In this document: in pieces, positions 39,281 to 48,115 of the stretch
Numbering within the stretch: position 1 is the first letter of the stretch
Layout of the letters: every line of letters begins with the position of its first letter
Source: Phenylobacterium sp.
GTDB taxonomy: Bacteria; Pseudomonadota; Alphaproteobacteria; Caulobacterales; Caulobacteraceae
DNA: 64,000 bases
Assembly (NCBI RefSeq): GCF_030698145.1
Contig: NZ_JAUYNW010000140.1
Span: 1 to 64,000, forward strand
Direction: 5' to 3'
Notes under the pieces: generated by a model
Told to the model about the DNA's origin: nothing
What the model saw: only the letters and a program-made list of their open reading frames with translations
Databases searched by the model: none
Translations under genes and position numbers: made by a program

Positions 39281-39744
39281 GCCGCGACCACGCTCGGCTT
39301 CCAGCACTTCGGATGCTGTGAGCGGAAGCCCACGGCGAGGCGGTTCCAGACATTGATCGTGCCGATCAGCATCGTCAGCTTGACGATCTCGTCCTCGCTG
39401 AAGTGCGGCTTCAGGCCGTCGTAGTCGGCGTCCGGGGCGCCGGTCTGGGCGACCAGGGTCAGGGCTTCCGTCCAGGCGAGCGCGGCGCGTTCGCGGTCGG
39501 TGTAGAGCGAGGATTCCCGCCAGGCGCTCAGCAGGTAGAGCCGCTCCTCGGTCTCGCCGGCGCCGCGGGCGTCGCGGGTGTGCATGTGGATGCAGTAGGC
39601 GCAGCCGTTGATCTGCGAGGCGCGCGTCTTCACCAGCTCGATCAGGCTGAATTCCAGGCCGCTACCGGCCACCGAGGCTTCCAGGTCGAGCAGCGGTCGG
39701 ATGGTGTCGGGGGCGACGGTGTGGGGGTTCAGGCGTGCGGTCAT
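39277..39744 (-). CDS. Carboxymuconolactone decarboxylase/AhpD-like protein
   Basis: 155-aa alkylhydroperoxidase-like helical protein with the redox motif INGCAYCIHMHTRDA: Cys48 and Cys51 (CxxC) with His55, as in AhpD-type disulfide reductases. C-terminal VKLTMLIGTINVWNRLAVGFR is typical of this subgroup. Family members reduce peroxides or act as decarboxylases; the CxxC and His favour a redox role. Stands between leucine dehydrogenase (convergent, four-base overlap) and the histidine kinase on the same strand, 36 bp upstream of which it starts. Confidence 0.88.
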   Translation of the reverse strand: MTARLNPHTVAPDTIRPLLDLEASVAGSGLEFSLIELVKTRASQINGCAYCIHMHTRDARGAGETEERLYLLSAWRESSLYTDRERAALAWTEALTLVAQTGAPDADYDGLKPHFSEDEIVKLTMLIGTINVWNRLAVGFRSQHPKCWKPSVVAA

Positions 39745-39779
39745 CTCGGTGATCCAATCTGGCGCCGGGGAGGCGGATT

Positions 39780-41651
39780 CTAGGAGACAGGACGGTTCGG
39801 ACTTTCGCGGCGTGACATCCCGTGGGCGATGTCCGGTCCGGCCTCGATGGGCCCCTCCATGGTGCAGACGACGCCGTCCGCGGCGAAGGCCAGCCGCACC
39901 TCGCCGCCGATCTCGCGAGCCAGGCCGCGCTCCAGCAGCCGGCTGCCAAACCCGCGCCGGGTCGGCGCGGCCACCAGCGGTCCGCCCGACTCCGCCCAGA
40001 CCAGCTTGAGCCGGTCGCCGCGGGCGGACGGCGCGATGGTCCAGTCGATGTCGATGCGGCCGGTCTCGGACGACAGGCTGCCGTACTTGGCGGCGTTGGT
40101 CGCCAGTTCCTGCAGGGCCATGGCGATGGCCAAGGCCGTGTGGGGCGCGAGCCTGACGTCGGGTCCCGACATGCGCAGACGCTGCTCGGCGACGGCGCCA
40201 TAGGGCGTCATGGCCTCGGCGACGATGTCGCGCAGGCCCGCGCTTTCCCAGTTGGCGCGGGTCAGGACGTTGTGGGCTCGCGACAGCGACAGCAGCCGGT
40301 CCTCGAACGCCAGGCCCGCCTCCTCGATACTCGATGAGACCCGCAGGGTCTGGGCCGAGATGTACTGGACCGTGGCCAGCGTGTTCTTCACCCGGTGATT
40401 CAGCTCGTTGATCAGCAGCTGCTGGTGTTCCTCGAAGTGCTTGCTCTCGGTGATGTCGCGGAAGGCGCCGATCACTCGGGCCGCGGCGCCGGCGGCGCCT
40501 CGGACAATCTCCACATGACGGGCCATCCAGCGGACCTCGCCCGTGTCGCCGCGGATGATCCGGTACTCACTCGCGCCGACAAGGTCCTCCATCGGCCGGT
40601 CAGAGACGGGCAGAGCGTAGGGCCGATCCTCGGGATGGATCATCTGCACGGCCATGGCCATGGTCAGTTCGGCGTCGGGCGCGATGCCCCACAGCCGGCG
40701 CGCCACGTCGGAGGTGTAAAGCTCGCCGGTCTTCAGGTCCCACTCATAGGCGCCGATGCCGCCCGCCTCCTGGGCGATACGCAGCCGCGACTCGCTCTCG
40801 CGCAGGGCCTCCTCGGCCTGCTTGGTGGCGGTGATGTCGCGGTAGAAGGCGGCCAGGCCGTCTTCCATCGGATAGAGTCGCAGATCCAGCCACAGCTCGT
40901 TGTAGCGATGCTGGAGGTCGACCGGCGTCCGCTCGCTCATGGCCTGGTGGTAGGCCGCCTCGATCCGCCCGCCCAGCATCTGGGGCCAGATCTCCCATGG
41001 CGCGCGGCCGACCATCTGGGCACGGGCCAGCTCCGCGAGCCTCAGGCCCTCTGGATTGACCTCGACGACCCGGAACGCGGCGTCGAGGATCATGAAACCC
41101 TCGCTCATCGCGCCCAGGATCCGCGCGGCCCGGGCGTTGTCGACCTGGGCGGCCACGTGCTGGGCGGTGACTTCGTTGCACAGGACCAGCACGCCGCCGA
41201 CCCCGGGTCCGCCGGACTCATCGTGGATCGGGGTGAAGCTGTAGGTCCAGTAGATGTCCTGGACGCGGCCATCTCGCACGATGGTCAGGCGCTCGTCCTC
41301 CCGCCAGGTGGCGCCGCGCCCTGCCATCACCTGCTCGAGTTGAGGTTCGAAAACGCTCCAGTTGTCGGACCAGCAGAGCCGGGCGGGCTGGCCGAGATAG
41401 TGGGGGTGGCGTTCGGCCCCCAAGGGGACGCGGCAGGCGTCGTTGTAGAGCTGGATGAGGTCGTCGCCCCACAGGATCAGCATCGGCTGGCGGGCCGCCA
41501 GCATCATGCGAACGGTGGTCTTCAGGGCTGGGGGCCAGGCCGCCGGCGGGCCAAGGGGCGTGGCGGACCAGTCGTGGGCGCGGACACGGCCGCCCATCTC
41601 GCCGCCGCCCTCGAGAAATGCCGCTTCCCCTGCGGGGCGCCGGTCGGACAT
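39780..41651 (-). CDS. PAS-domain sensor histidine kinase, HWE family
   Basis: 623-aa soluble kinase without transmembrane segments. Order: a PAS-like sensor (about 1-150, with HDWSATPLGPPAAWPPALKTTVRMML and WGDDLIQLYNDACR), a second PAS (about 155-280, ILGAMSEGFMILDAAFRVVEVNPEGLRL), a PAS/PAC (about 285-415) and the HWE kinase core with the phospho-acceptor His in LLINELNHRVKNTLATVQ, the HWE N-box ELATNAAKYGS and a C-terminal RRGFGSRLLERGLAREIGG. HWE kinases are common in alphaproteobacteria in light, redox and general stress responses. No response regulator is adjacent. ATG at 41651 has AAGG six bases upstream; longer starts lack spacing. Upstream MFS gene is on the same strand. Confidence 0.88.
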   Translation of the reverse strand: MSDRRPAGEAAFLEGGGEMGGRVRAHDWSATPLGPPAAWPPALKTTVRMMLAARQPMLILWGDDLIQLYNDACRVPLGAERHPHYLGQPARLCWSDNWSVFEPQLEQVMAGRGATWREDERLTIVRDGRVQDIYWTYSFTPIHDESGGPGVGGVLVLCNEVTAQHVAAQVDNARAARILGAMSEGFMILDAAFRVVEVNPEGLRLAELARAQMVGRAPWEIWPQMLGGRIEAAYHQAMSERTPVDLQHRYNELWLDLRLYPMEDGLAAFYRDITATKQAEEALRESESRLRIAQEAGGIGAYEWDLKTGELYTSDVARRLWGIAPDAELTMAMAVQMIHPEDRPYALPVSDRPMEDLVGASEYRIIRGDTGEVRWMARHVEIVRGAAGAAARVIGAFRDITESKHFEEHQQLLINELNHRVKNTLATVQYISAQTLRVSSSIEEAGLAFEDRLLSLSRAHNVLTRANWESAGLRDIVAEAMTPYGAVAEQRLRMSGPDVRLAPHTALAIAMALQELATNAAKYGSLSSETGRIDIDWTIAPSARGDRLKLVWAESGGPLVAAPTRRGFGSRLLERGLAREIGGEVRLAFAADGVVCTMEGPIEAGPDIAHGMSRRESPNRPVS

Positions 41652-41740
41652 GGCCATCCTTGCGCGGACCTTGTGGTCCATCCTTAGGAGATCGGTGGGA
41701 TGAGGCCAAGGCGGTCGCGCAAGAGTTGAACGCTTCCGCC

Positions 41741-43078
41741 CTAGAGTGACGACAGCCGCGCGGTCCTGGGCTCCTTGACCAGGAGCAACAGAACGATCAG
41801 CCCCGCCAGCAGGAAGGCGATGGAGACCGAGAACAGCGCGCCATAGCCCAGGCTCGCGGAGATCAGCCCGCCGATCAGCGGTCCCGCCGACGCCATGATC
41901 CCCTCCGCCGTGGAGGAGAGCGCGATGCGCATCGGCATCTCGTCGCGCTCGCCGAACTCCAGGATCATGGTGCCGGCGCTCATCATGTAGCCCGACTGGG
42001 ACGCTCCCAGGCCCGCGAAGGCCGCGAAGATCAGAACGAAGTCGTGAGCGTTGATCAGCAATACGGTGGAGGCCACCCAAAGAACCAGCGAAACCAGCAT
42101 GATCAGCCGGAACCCGGTCTTGTCGCCCAGATAGCCCCAGACCAGGTTCGAGATCGTGTCGGCCCCCAGATAGGCCAGGGACAGCAGGCCCAGGTTCTTG
42201 CCCGACAGCTCGATCGAGGTGGCGGCGTAGATGACATAGAACGGCACCGCCATGCGTCCGGCGATGGCCAGGACCTGCACGACCATGAAGTAGAGGAAGC
42301 CCCGGTCGGCCAGCAGGGTCGGGAACTCCTTCATGCGGTCGCGCAGGCGCATCTGGGCCCGCACGGTCGGCGGCTCGGGCTCGATCATCAGCAGGCGCAG
42401 GGCTGTCAGCCCCAGGCTGGTCAGGAAGAAGGCGAACAGGAAGGTGGTGGAGTAGCCGTTGCCGAACAGGTTGGCGTCGATGAAGTAGCGCCCCGCCAGA
42501 TAGGCCAGGCCCGCGGCGATCACCCCGCCGGTGGCGTTGCGCCATGCCTGCAGCCGGCCCCGGCGGCTGATCGGGATCACCTTGGCCAGCAGCATGGAGA
42601 ACACCACTCGCTGGGTGCCCATGAACAGGCCGAACAGGAACATGAAGCCGATGATGGCGACGACGCGGCTCTGGCCCGACAGGAACCAGCCGGCGAGCGC
42701 CATGCCGATGATCTGCAGACGCGCCAGGCCGCCCATCCAGAGGGCGGCGGGCATGACCTTGGTTCGGTGCTCGACCTGGTTGGCGCCGACGATGGGGCTG
42801 ATCACCCCGCCCAGCTGCTGGAGGCCCAGGCCCAGGCCCACGATCAGGTTAGAGCCCGACAACATGTGCAGATAGGCCGGCAGGAAGGTCGGCGCGTTGA
42901 TCAGCCGAAAGCCCGTCATGCCCAGCATGCCGTGCAGGTAATGGCCGACATAGTTGCGCTTCAGGTTATCCCAGACGAACTTCTCGTAGGCGGCTTCCTT
43001 GTCCGCCAGGCTGGGTTCCGTCGTCGTCACCTCAGGCGCGGACGCAGCCTCGCCCTCTTCCTCGAATCTTGCTTCCAA
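41741..43078 (-). CDS. MFS transporter with N-terminal cytoplasmic extension
   Basis: 445-aa twelve-helix transporter with a 45-residue acidic, Thr-rich cytoplasmic start. Recognisable features: YVGHYLHGMLGMTGFRLINAPTFLPAYLHMLSGSN, VISPIVGANQVEHRTKVMP and FGLFMGTQRVVFSMLLAKVIPISRRGRLQAWRN, the cytoplasmic loop 2/3 of a less-studied MFS branch. The substrate is unknown. The start is a TTG at 43078 with no good ribosome site, so the true start could be slightly inside or upstream. It lies 89 bp upstream of the histidine kinase; co-transcription is possible. Confidence 0.78.
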   Translation of the reverse strand: MEARFEEEGEAASAPEVTTTEPSLADKEAAYEKFVWDNLKRNYVGHYLHGMLGMTGFRLINAPTFLPAYLHMLSGSNLIVGLGLGLQQLGGVISPIVGANQVEHRTKVMPAALWMGGLARLQIIGMALAGWFLSGQSRVVAIIGFMFLFGLFMGTQRVVFSMLLAKVIPISRRGRLQAWRNATGGVIAAGLAYLAGRYFIDANLFGNGYSTTFLFAFFLTSLGLTALRLLMIEPEPPTVRAQMRLRDRMKEFPTLLADRGFLYFMVVQVLAIAGRMAVPFYVIYAATSIELSGKNLGLLSLAYLGADTISNLVWGYLGDKTGFRLIMLVSLVLWVASTVLLINAHDFVLIFAAFAGLGASQSGYMMSAGTMILEFGERDEMPMRIALSSTAEGIMASAGPLIGGLISASLGYGALFSVSIAFLLAGLIVLLLLVKEPRTARLSSL

Positions 43079-43216
43079 CAGCGTCGCGCCCGCGCGTGCA
43101 GGGAATGAAAGCCGCGCCGGCTCTCCCTAATGCTTATCGACTTAAATCAATGATCCCGGTCTAGCAGAGTCCGGCGGCGGGGTAAGCCCCAAAGCCCGTC
43201 CTGATCGTCGCGGGGG

Positions 43217-43948
43217 TCATACCCGACGCAAGATATCGGCCTCGAAGGGCGCCACCACCTCCATGACCTTCGCCAGGGGGATGCAGCGTCCCAGGCGTTC
43301 GGCCTCGTGGGTGGCCACGTATATGCCGATCCATTGCAGCAGGGTCGCCTCACCGGCCTCGGCGCGCAGGGCCACCGCGCCGCCCGAGCAGCCGGCCCCG
43401 CCGATCCCGTCCACGTGGAAGCTGTAGGGGCTGACCCCATAGTCGGACGCCAGGGCGAAGCCGCGCGCGATGGGGGCCGACCCCAAGATGCTCGCGCCGC
43501 CGGGCTAGCCGTAGATCAGCCCCTGGGAGCCGGTGGTCAGCGCCAGGCCCTGTGACACCACCTGGTAGTCGCCGAAGCGGCCCAGCATGTTGATCGCCTG
43601 GGGATCGCCCTTCAGCCGCACCGGAACCGCGGCGACGTCCAGGGCGGCGTTCTCCGGATCGTGGTGCCAGGCGAACAGCGGCCGGGTCTGGTCATAGAGC
43701 GGCGCCTCGAGGCCCAGCGCCTCGCAGGTCAGGGTGTGCCCGTAGAGATCGCCCCAGGTCGCCTCGCTCCCACGGTTGCGGAAGTAGAAGGTGTTGGGCT
43801 TGAGCAGGCAATGATGGGCGGTGAGCACGAGATAGCGGTCGGCTTCCAGGTGGTAGAGGAAGCCCGAAAACACCTGATGAGGCTCGCCCGACTTCAGGCG
43901 CGTCATGAACCTCGGGCTGACCAGGGCGAAGGGGTCCTTGAGGTCCAT
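43217..43948 (-). pseudogene. Trypsin-like serine protease interrupted by an in-frame TAG
   Basis: One continuous frame from 43948 to 43217 is broken only by TAG at 43507-43505. Before it are the catalytic His (LTAHHCLL, residues 43-50) and Asp104 (NAALDVAAVPV); after it are SAPIARGFALASDYG and the nucleophile Ser188 (GIGGAGCSGGAVAL). Both halves are needed for a trypsin-fold peptidase of about 243 aa. The truncated 147-aa product lacks the serine and cannot be active. Around the stop the context GLIYG-stop-PGG suggests that a sense codon before PGG was mutated. Nonsense mutation, stop read-through, or a sequencing error are possible. Confidence 0.82.
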
Positions 43949-44032
43949 CGATCGAGTCCGCGCCGGCGGACCATCCGCCCGCCGGCCGAGCTTCGGCCAG
44001 CTTGCCGCCTTCGTCGAGGTCGGCCGTGCGTC

Positions 44033-44179
44033 TCAGTGGCCGGGGCGCGGCTGGAAGGACCGGGGCGGCTTGATCTTGGTCGCCTCCTTGTCCGCCTTCT
44101 GGCCGTGCTGCGGCGCGGCCGCCGACCTGGGCGGGCTGAACGTCGCCATCTGGTCCTGTTGCTGGAACCTCAGGGGCAT
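44033..44179 (-). CDS. Putative small basic protein
   Basis: A 48-codon frame starting MPLRFQQQDQMATFSPPRS, with GGAGG eight bases before the ATG at 44179, the best ribosome site in this stretch. The product is hydrophilic, Gln/Pro/Lys-rich and probably disordered. An in-frame ATG at 44218 would extend it by 13 residues. No family recognised. It is upstream of the broken protease gene on the same strand. Support is limited to the ribosome site and the open frame. Confidence 0.4.
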   Translation of the reverse strand: MPLRFQQQDQMATFSPPRSAAAPQHGQKADKEATKIKPPRSFQPRPGH

Positions 44180-44380
44180 GTGGGTTTCCTCCGAAGGTTT
44201 CTTGGGCTGGCTGCTCATGCGGCGGCCTTGTTTATCGATCCGCGAGCGTCCCCTGCTGGACGGTCGTGTCAGACTCGAAACCCGCCCGCGGCGAGGCTGG
44301 TTCCCGCCCCGACACAGTGGAGGACGGAACGATGCGGCCCAGGGCTGCTTGAACTCACTTGAGAACTCAAAGGAGTCGTC

Positions 44381-44827
44381 ATGACCGAACCGACAGCCCA
44401 GGTCTCCAAGACCATTGGCGCGCCCGCCAACGACGTCTGGGAAGCCCTGACCAAGCCTGAGATCATCAAGACCTACATGTTCGGGGCCGACGTCCAGAGC
44501 AACTGGAAGGTCGGCAGTCCGATCAGGATCGCCGGCGAATACAACGGCAAGCCCTATCAGGATAAGGGCGAAATCCGCTCGTTCGACCCCGCGCGGCGGC
44601 TTAGCTACACCCACTGGAGCCAGCAGTCGGGCGACCCGGACACGCCCGACAACTACCATGTCGTAACCTACGACCTGGAGCCGGCAGGCGAGGGCAAGAC
44701 CAAGGTCACGCTCACCCAGTCGAACCTGAACGGCCAGGTGAAGGATTCCGACCTGAAGATGCGCCCGGAGTTCGAGAAGACCTGGGCCAGCATCCTGGAC
44801 GGTCTGGAAAAGGCGGTGGCCAACTAG
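44381..44827 (+). CDS. SRPBCC-family (AHSA1-like) protein
   Basis: 148-aa START/SRPBCC fold protein of the Aha1-C-terminal type: VSKTIGAPANDVWEALTKPEIIKTYMFGADVQSNWKVGSPI at the N-terminus, GEIRSFDPARRLSYTHWS and KVTLTQSNLNG, ending FEKTWASILDGLEK. This helix-grip fold binds hydrophobic ligands; bacterial members are mostly of unknown function. ATG at 44381 with AAAGGAG upstream. The 200 bp upstream hold its promoter and the small gene at 44033-44179. Its stop overlaps the convergent MFS gene by four bases. Confidence 0.9.
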   Translation: MTEPTAQVSKTIGAPANDVWEALTKPEIIKTYMFGADVQSNWKVGSPIRIAGEYNGKPYQDKGEIRSFDPARRLSYTHWSQQSGDPDTPDNYHVVTYDLEPAGEGKTKVTLTQSNLNGQVKDSDLKMRPEFEKTWASILDGLEKAVAN

Positions 44828-45990
44828 GCCGGCCGCCGGACGGTCCGCGCGAGGAGCAGCGCCAGGCCTATCGCCACCATAGCGGCGCCCGCGCCGAGGA
44901 ACGCGGTGCGATAGGCGGTGGCGTTCGCCAGTGGGCCGAAGCCCAGCAGCATGACGGTCAGGGCCAGCAGGCCCGCGAAATTGCGCGTCGCCGCCAGGGT
45001 CGCGCGGGTCTCGCTGGGGATGGCGTCGTGCAGCCGGGCGTCGAAATTGATGTCGATCAGCTTGAACAGCCCGGCCAGGACGGCGACGAGGGCGACGGTC
45101 CAGGCCTGGAAGACCATGGCGGCCAGGATGAGCACGGCGCCGATCCCTGCGAACAGCACCAGGAAGGCGGACGGCGGCGCGCGGCGGAACCGATGCGCCA
45201 CGGCCGCCCCGGCGCCCTGGGCCGCGCCGATGGCCGCGGCGAGAAGGGCGACCTGCGAGGTCTGCAACCCGACTTCGCGCCCGAAGACCGGCCAGAAGCC
45301 CTCCAGGCCGCCGCCGAACGCCTGGCTGAGGGCGAGCAGCAGGATGACGCCGGGGATCGTCGGATGGCGTGAGGCGTAGGCGAACCCCTGCCTCAGGTGG
45401 CCCACATAGTCGGCCTTGCCGAGGCTGAGGGTCCGGGTCGCCCGGGGCAGGGCGACGGCGGCCACGGCCGCGGCGAGCGCCGCCGCCAGGCTGGCGACCA
45501 AGGCGGCGGGATAGCCGAACCGCACCACATAGGCCGCGGAGACCGAGGCCAACAGGATGGCGGCGAAGCCGAACCCCTGGGCGCGACCGATGACCCGCGC
45601 ATAGTCCTCGGCGCGTCCCGCCTCGCGCAGCTCGTCATAGACCAGGGCCTCGAAGACGCCGTTGGTGAAGGCGCTCTTGGCCCCCCATAGCATCAGGCCG
45701 ATCAGGAATCCGGCGAAGCCGGGGAACAGCAGCCAGGCGGCGAAGCCCAGGCCGCGAACCACCTGCGCCCCGCACAGCAGCCAGCGCCGCGAGAGCCGGT
45801 CGGCCAGCAGGCCGGCGGGGATCTGCAGCAGGAAGGCCGTCGTGGACCAGGCGATCAGGGTGACGGAAACCTGCCAGGGGGTCAGGCCGTGGTCGACGAA
45901 CATCACCGCATAGAGCGGATAGATCAGCAGGAAGCCGTCGAGGAACTTGAAGGCGCAGGCTGTGGCGAGCAGGCGCGCGAGCGGGCCCAC
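44824..45990 (-). CDS. MFS transporter, co-transcribed with a TetR regulator
   Basis: 388-aa twelve-helix major facilitator: FLDGFLLIYPLYAVMFVDHGLTPWQVSVTLIAWSTTAFLLQIPAGLLADRLSRRWLL contains the MFS loop 2/3 motif (GxLaDrxxRr), with WGAKSAFTNGVFEALVYDELRE following. Such small MFS carriers often export drugs or metabolites. GTG start at 45990, four bases after the TetR stop, so the pair is one transcript and the regulator probably controls the pump. Substrate unknown. Its 3' end overlaps the SRPBCC gene. Confidence 0.83.
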   Translation of the reverse strand: MGPLARLLATACAFKFLDGFLLIYPLYAVMFVDHGLTPWQVSVTLIAWSTTAFLLQIPAGLLADRLSRRWLLCGAQVVRGLGFAAWLLFPGFAGFLIGLMLWGAKSAFTNGVFEALVYDELREAGRAEDYARVIGRAQGFGFAAILLASVSAAYVVRFGYPAALVASLAAALAAAVAAVALPRATRTLSLGKADYVGHLRQGFAYASRHPTIPGVILLLALSQAFGGGLEGFWPVFGREVGLQTSQVALLAAAIGAAQGAGAAVAHRFRRAPPSAFLVLFAGIGAVLILAAMVFQAWTVALVAVLAGLFKLIDINFDARLHDAIPSETRATLAATRNFAGLLALTVMLLGFGPLANATAYRTAFLGAGAAMVAIGLALLLARTVRRPA

Positions 45991-45994
45991 CGCC

Positions 45995-46663
45995 CTAGGC
46001 CAGGAAGCCGGCCTCGGCGAAGTCGAGCATCCGCTTCAACAGCGCCTCGATGTCGCCCTCCCGCGTGGCGCCGTCCGACAGGACGTGCAGGCGGTCGAAC
46101 TCGGCGAAGCGATTGTTGTGCACCATGCCCAGGCAGAAATGCAGCCGCCAGTAGGCGGTCTCACGCGGCAGGCCGGGACAGGCCGCGATCAGGGCGTCGG
46201 CGAAGCGCGCAAGGTGGCTGACATCCTTGGTCAGGGCCTCGCGCATCTCCTCAGTGCCTTCGCTGCGCGAGCGGATGATGAACTGGACCGAGATGCGCCG
46301 GTCGTTCTCGGGCGTGGCCCAGCGCAGGGGCGGGGCGAACAGGGCCTCGAGGATGTCGCGCACCGGCGGCTTGCCCTGATGGCGGTCGGTGGCCTCGTGC
46401 AGCATCCGGGCGCGCTCGCGGTTCAGCTCCGCCGTGCGCCGGCGGAAGATCTCGAACAGCAGGGCGTCCTTGGATCCGAAATGATAGTTCACCGAGGCGA
46501 GGTTGACGCCCGCGTCGGCGGTGATGTCGCGCACCGAGACGTTCTGGAACCCGTGCAGGGCGAACAGGCGCTCGGCGGCGCAGAACACCGCGGCCTTGGT
46601 CGCGGCCTCGTTGGGCTCTTGGAGATCGTTGGCCGGGGCGGCGTCCACAGGCGAATCCTTCAC
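45995..46663 (-). CDS. TetR/AcrR-family transcriptional regulator
   Basis: 222-aa regulator: helix-turn-helix at about residues 22-70 (KAAVFCAAERLFALHGFQNVSVRDITADAGVNLASVNYHFGSKDALL) and a C-terminal domain of the CerR/YP-type seen in TetR proteins that use AxVNYHFGSK recognition helices. GTG start at 46663 with GGAG six bases upstream. First gene of a regulator-transporter pair; likely represses the MFS gene and itself. I see no clean operator palindrome in the 134 bp upstream, so the target site is unassigned. Confidence 0.88.
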   Translation of the reverse strand: MKDSPVDAAPANDLQEPNEAATKAAVFCAAERLFALHGFQNVSVRDITADAGVNLASVNYHFGSKDALLFEIFRRRTAELNRERARMLHEATDRHQGKPPVRDILEALFAPPLRWATPENDRRISVQFIIRSRSEGTEEMREALTKDVSHLARFADALIAACPGLPRETAYWRLHFCLGMVHNNRFAEFDRLHVLSDGATREGDIEALLKRMLDFAEAGFLA

Positions 46664-46797
46664 GTGCTGCTCCAGCTTAACAGGCAGACCGCAAAGCGCG
46701 ATGCGACCTTATCGACGGAACTTGGCGTGGATATCGCGATCTTCGGCAATGAACTGGCCCGATTGAACGTACGGACGCCAGAAACGAACCCTTCGCT

Positions 46798-47988
46798 CTA
46801 GCGCGCCAACTCCCGCATGGCCTTGTCCAGCCCCTCGATGGTGAGCGGGAACATGCGGTCGCCGACCAACTGCTTCATCACCTCGATGGACGGGGTGTAG
46901 TCCCAGTGGCGTTCGGCGGTCGGGTTCAGCCAGACCATGTTCTCGTAGATGTTGGCCACGCGATCCATCCAGATGGCGCCGGCCTCTTCGTTCCAGTGCT
47001 CCACCGAGCCGCCGGGATAGGTGATCTCATAGGGGCTCATGGTGGCGTCGCCGACGAAGATCACCTTGTAATCGTGGGAGAACTTGTGGAGCACGTCCCA
47101 GGTGTTCAGCTTCTCGGCGTGACGGCGGCGGTTGTCCTTCCAGACGTTCTCATAGAGGCAGTTGTGGAAGTAGTAGAACTCCATGTTCTTGAACTCGGTC
47201 CGCGCTGCGGAGAACAGCTCCTCACAGATCTTGATGTGGCTGTCCATCGAGCCGCCGATGTCGAAGAAGATCAGCACGCTGATCTTGTTGCGGCGTTCCG
47301 GGCGCAGCTGGATATCCAGATAGCCCTTCTCGGCCGTGCCCTTGATGGTGCCGTTCATGTCGAGTTCGTCGGCGGCGCCGTCGCGGACCCATTTGCGCAG
47401 GCGGCGCAGGGCCACCTTGATATTGCGGGTGCCGAGCTCGACGGAGTCGTCGAGGTTTTTGTACTCGCGCTTGTCCCAGACCTTGACGGCCTTGCCGTGG
47501 CGGCCCTTCTCCTGGCCGATGCGGACGCCTTCCGGGTGATAGCCATTGGCGCCGAAGGGTGAACTGCCGTCGCCCTTCTGGCCGTTCTGACCCTTGCCCT
47601 CGCCGTCCCCGTCGCCCTCTTCGCGCTGCTTGCGCATCTGCTCGGCCAGAGCTTCCATCAGTTTGTCGAAGCCGCCCATGGCCTCGATCTGGGCCTTTTC
47701 CTCGTCGGTGAGGAACTGGTCGGAGAGCCGCTTCAGCCACTCGGCCGGAATGTCGGAAATACCGATCCCGTCGACCTTTTCCAGCCCCTTGAACACGTGG
47801 CTGAACACCTGGTCGAACTTGTCCAGGTTCTTCTCGTCCTTCACCAGGGCCGAGCGCGACAGGTAGTAGAAGTCGTTGACGTTCCGCTCGATCACGACCT
47901 TGTCGAGCGCCTCCATCAGCATGAGGTACTCTTTGAGCGTCACGGGCACCTTGGCCTCGCGAAGCTCGGTGAAGAAACGCATGAACAT
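46798..47988 (-). CDS. VWA-domain protein, CoxE-like
   Basis: 396-aa cytosolic protein of the CoxE-like VWA family. An N-terminal helical domain (about 1-110, FFTELREAKVPVTLKEYLMLMEAL) precedes a Gly/Asp/Glu linker (GDGDGEGKGQNGQKGDG) and a C-terminal VWA domain with VLIFFDIGGSMDSHIKICEELF, where the MIDAS DxSxS reads DIGGS, then YYFHNCLYENVW and FVGDATMSPYEI. Family members act with MoxR AAA+ ATPases in assembling or activating metalloenzymes; no MoxR gene is adjacent here. ATG at 47988 with GGGAAG seven bases upstream. Followed on the same strand by the TetR-MFS pair after 134 bp. Confidence 0.88.
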   Translation of the reverse strand: MFMRFFTELREAKVPVTLKEYLMLMEALDKVVIERNVNDFYYLSRSALVKDEKNLDKFDQVFSHVFKGLEKVDGIGISDIPAEWLKRLSDQFLTDEEKAQIEAMGGFDKLMEALAEQMRKQREEGDGDGEGKGQNGQKGDGSSPFGANGYHPEGVRIGQEKGRHGKAVKVWDKREYKNLDDSVELGTRNIKVALRRLRKWVRDGAADELDMNGTIKGTAEKGYLDIQLRPERRNKISVLIFFDIGGSMDSHIKICEELFSAARTEFKNMEFYYFHNCLYENVWKDNRRRHAEKLNTWDVLHKFSHDYKVIFVGDATMSPYEITYPGGSVEHWNEEAGAIWMDRVANIYENMVWLNPTAERHWDYTPSIEVMKQLVGDRMFPLTIEGLDKAMRELAR

Positions 47989-48115
47989 GGGCAGGCTTCC
48001 CGAATAGGGGGACGAACAGGTGTTTGACTCCGGAAGATGGAGCCCCGGGCCGCCGATGTCCAGCATGGCTTGCGCGTTGCGCTCGTGCGCCGCGGGCGAC
48101 AAGCTGGCGGGCGCC

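Noticed and set aside
39780-42545. A single 921-codon frame fusing MFS-region sequence to the histidine kinase
   Set aside because: The N-terminal 300 codons are an out-of-frame shadow of the MFS gene. The kinase starts at 41651 with a ribosome site.
46664-46797. Search for a TetR operator upstream of the TetR-MFS pair
   Set aside because: Only weak partial symmetry around GAACGTACGGAC; not convincing enough to report as a site.
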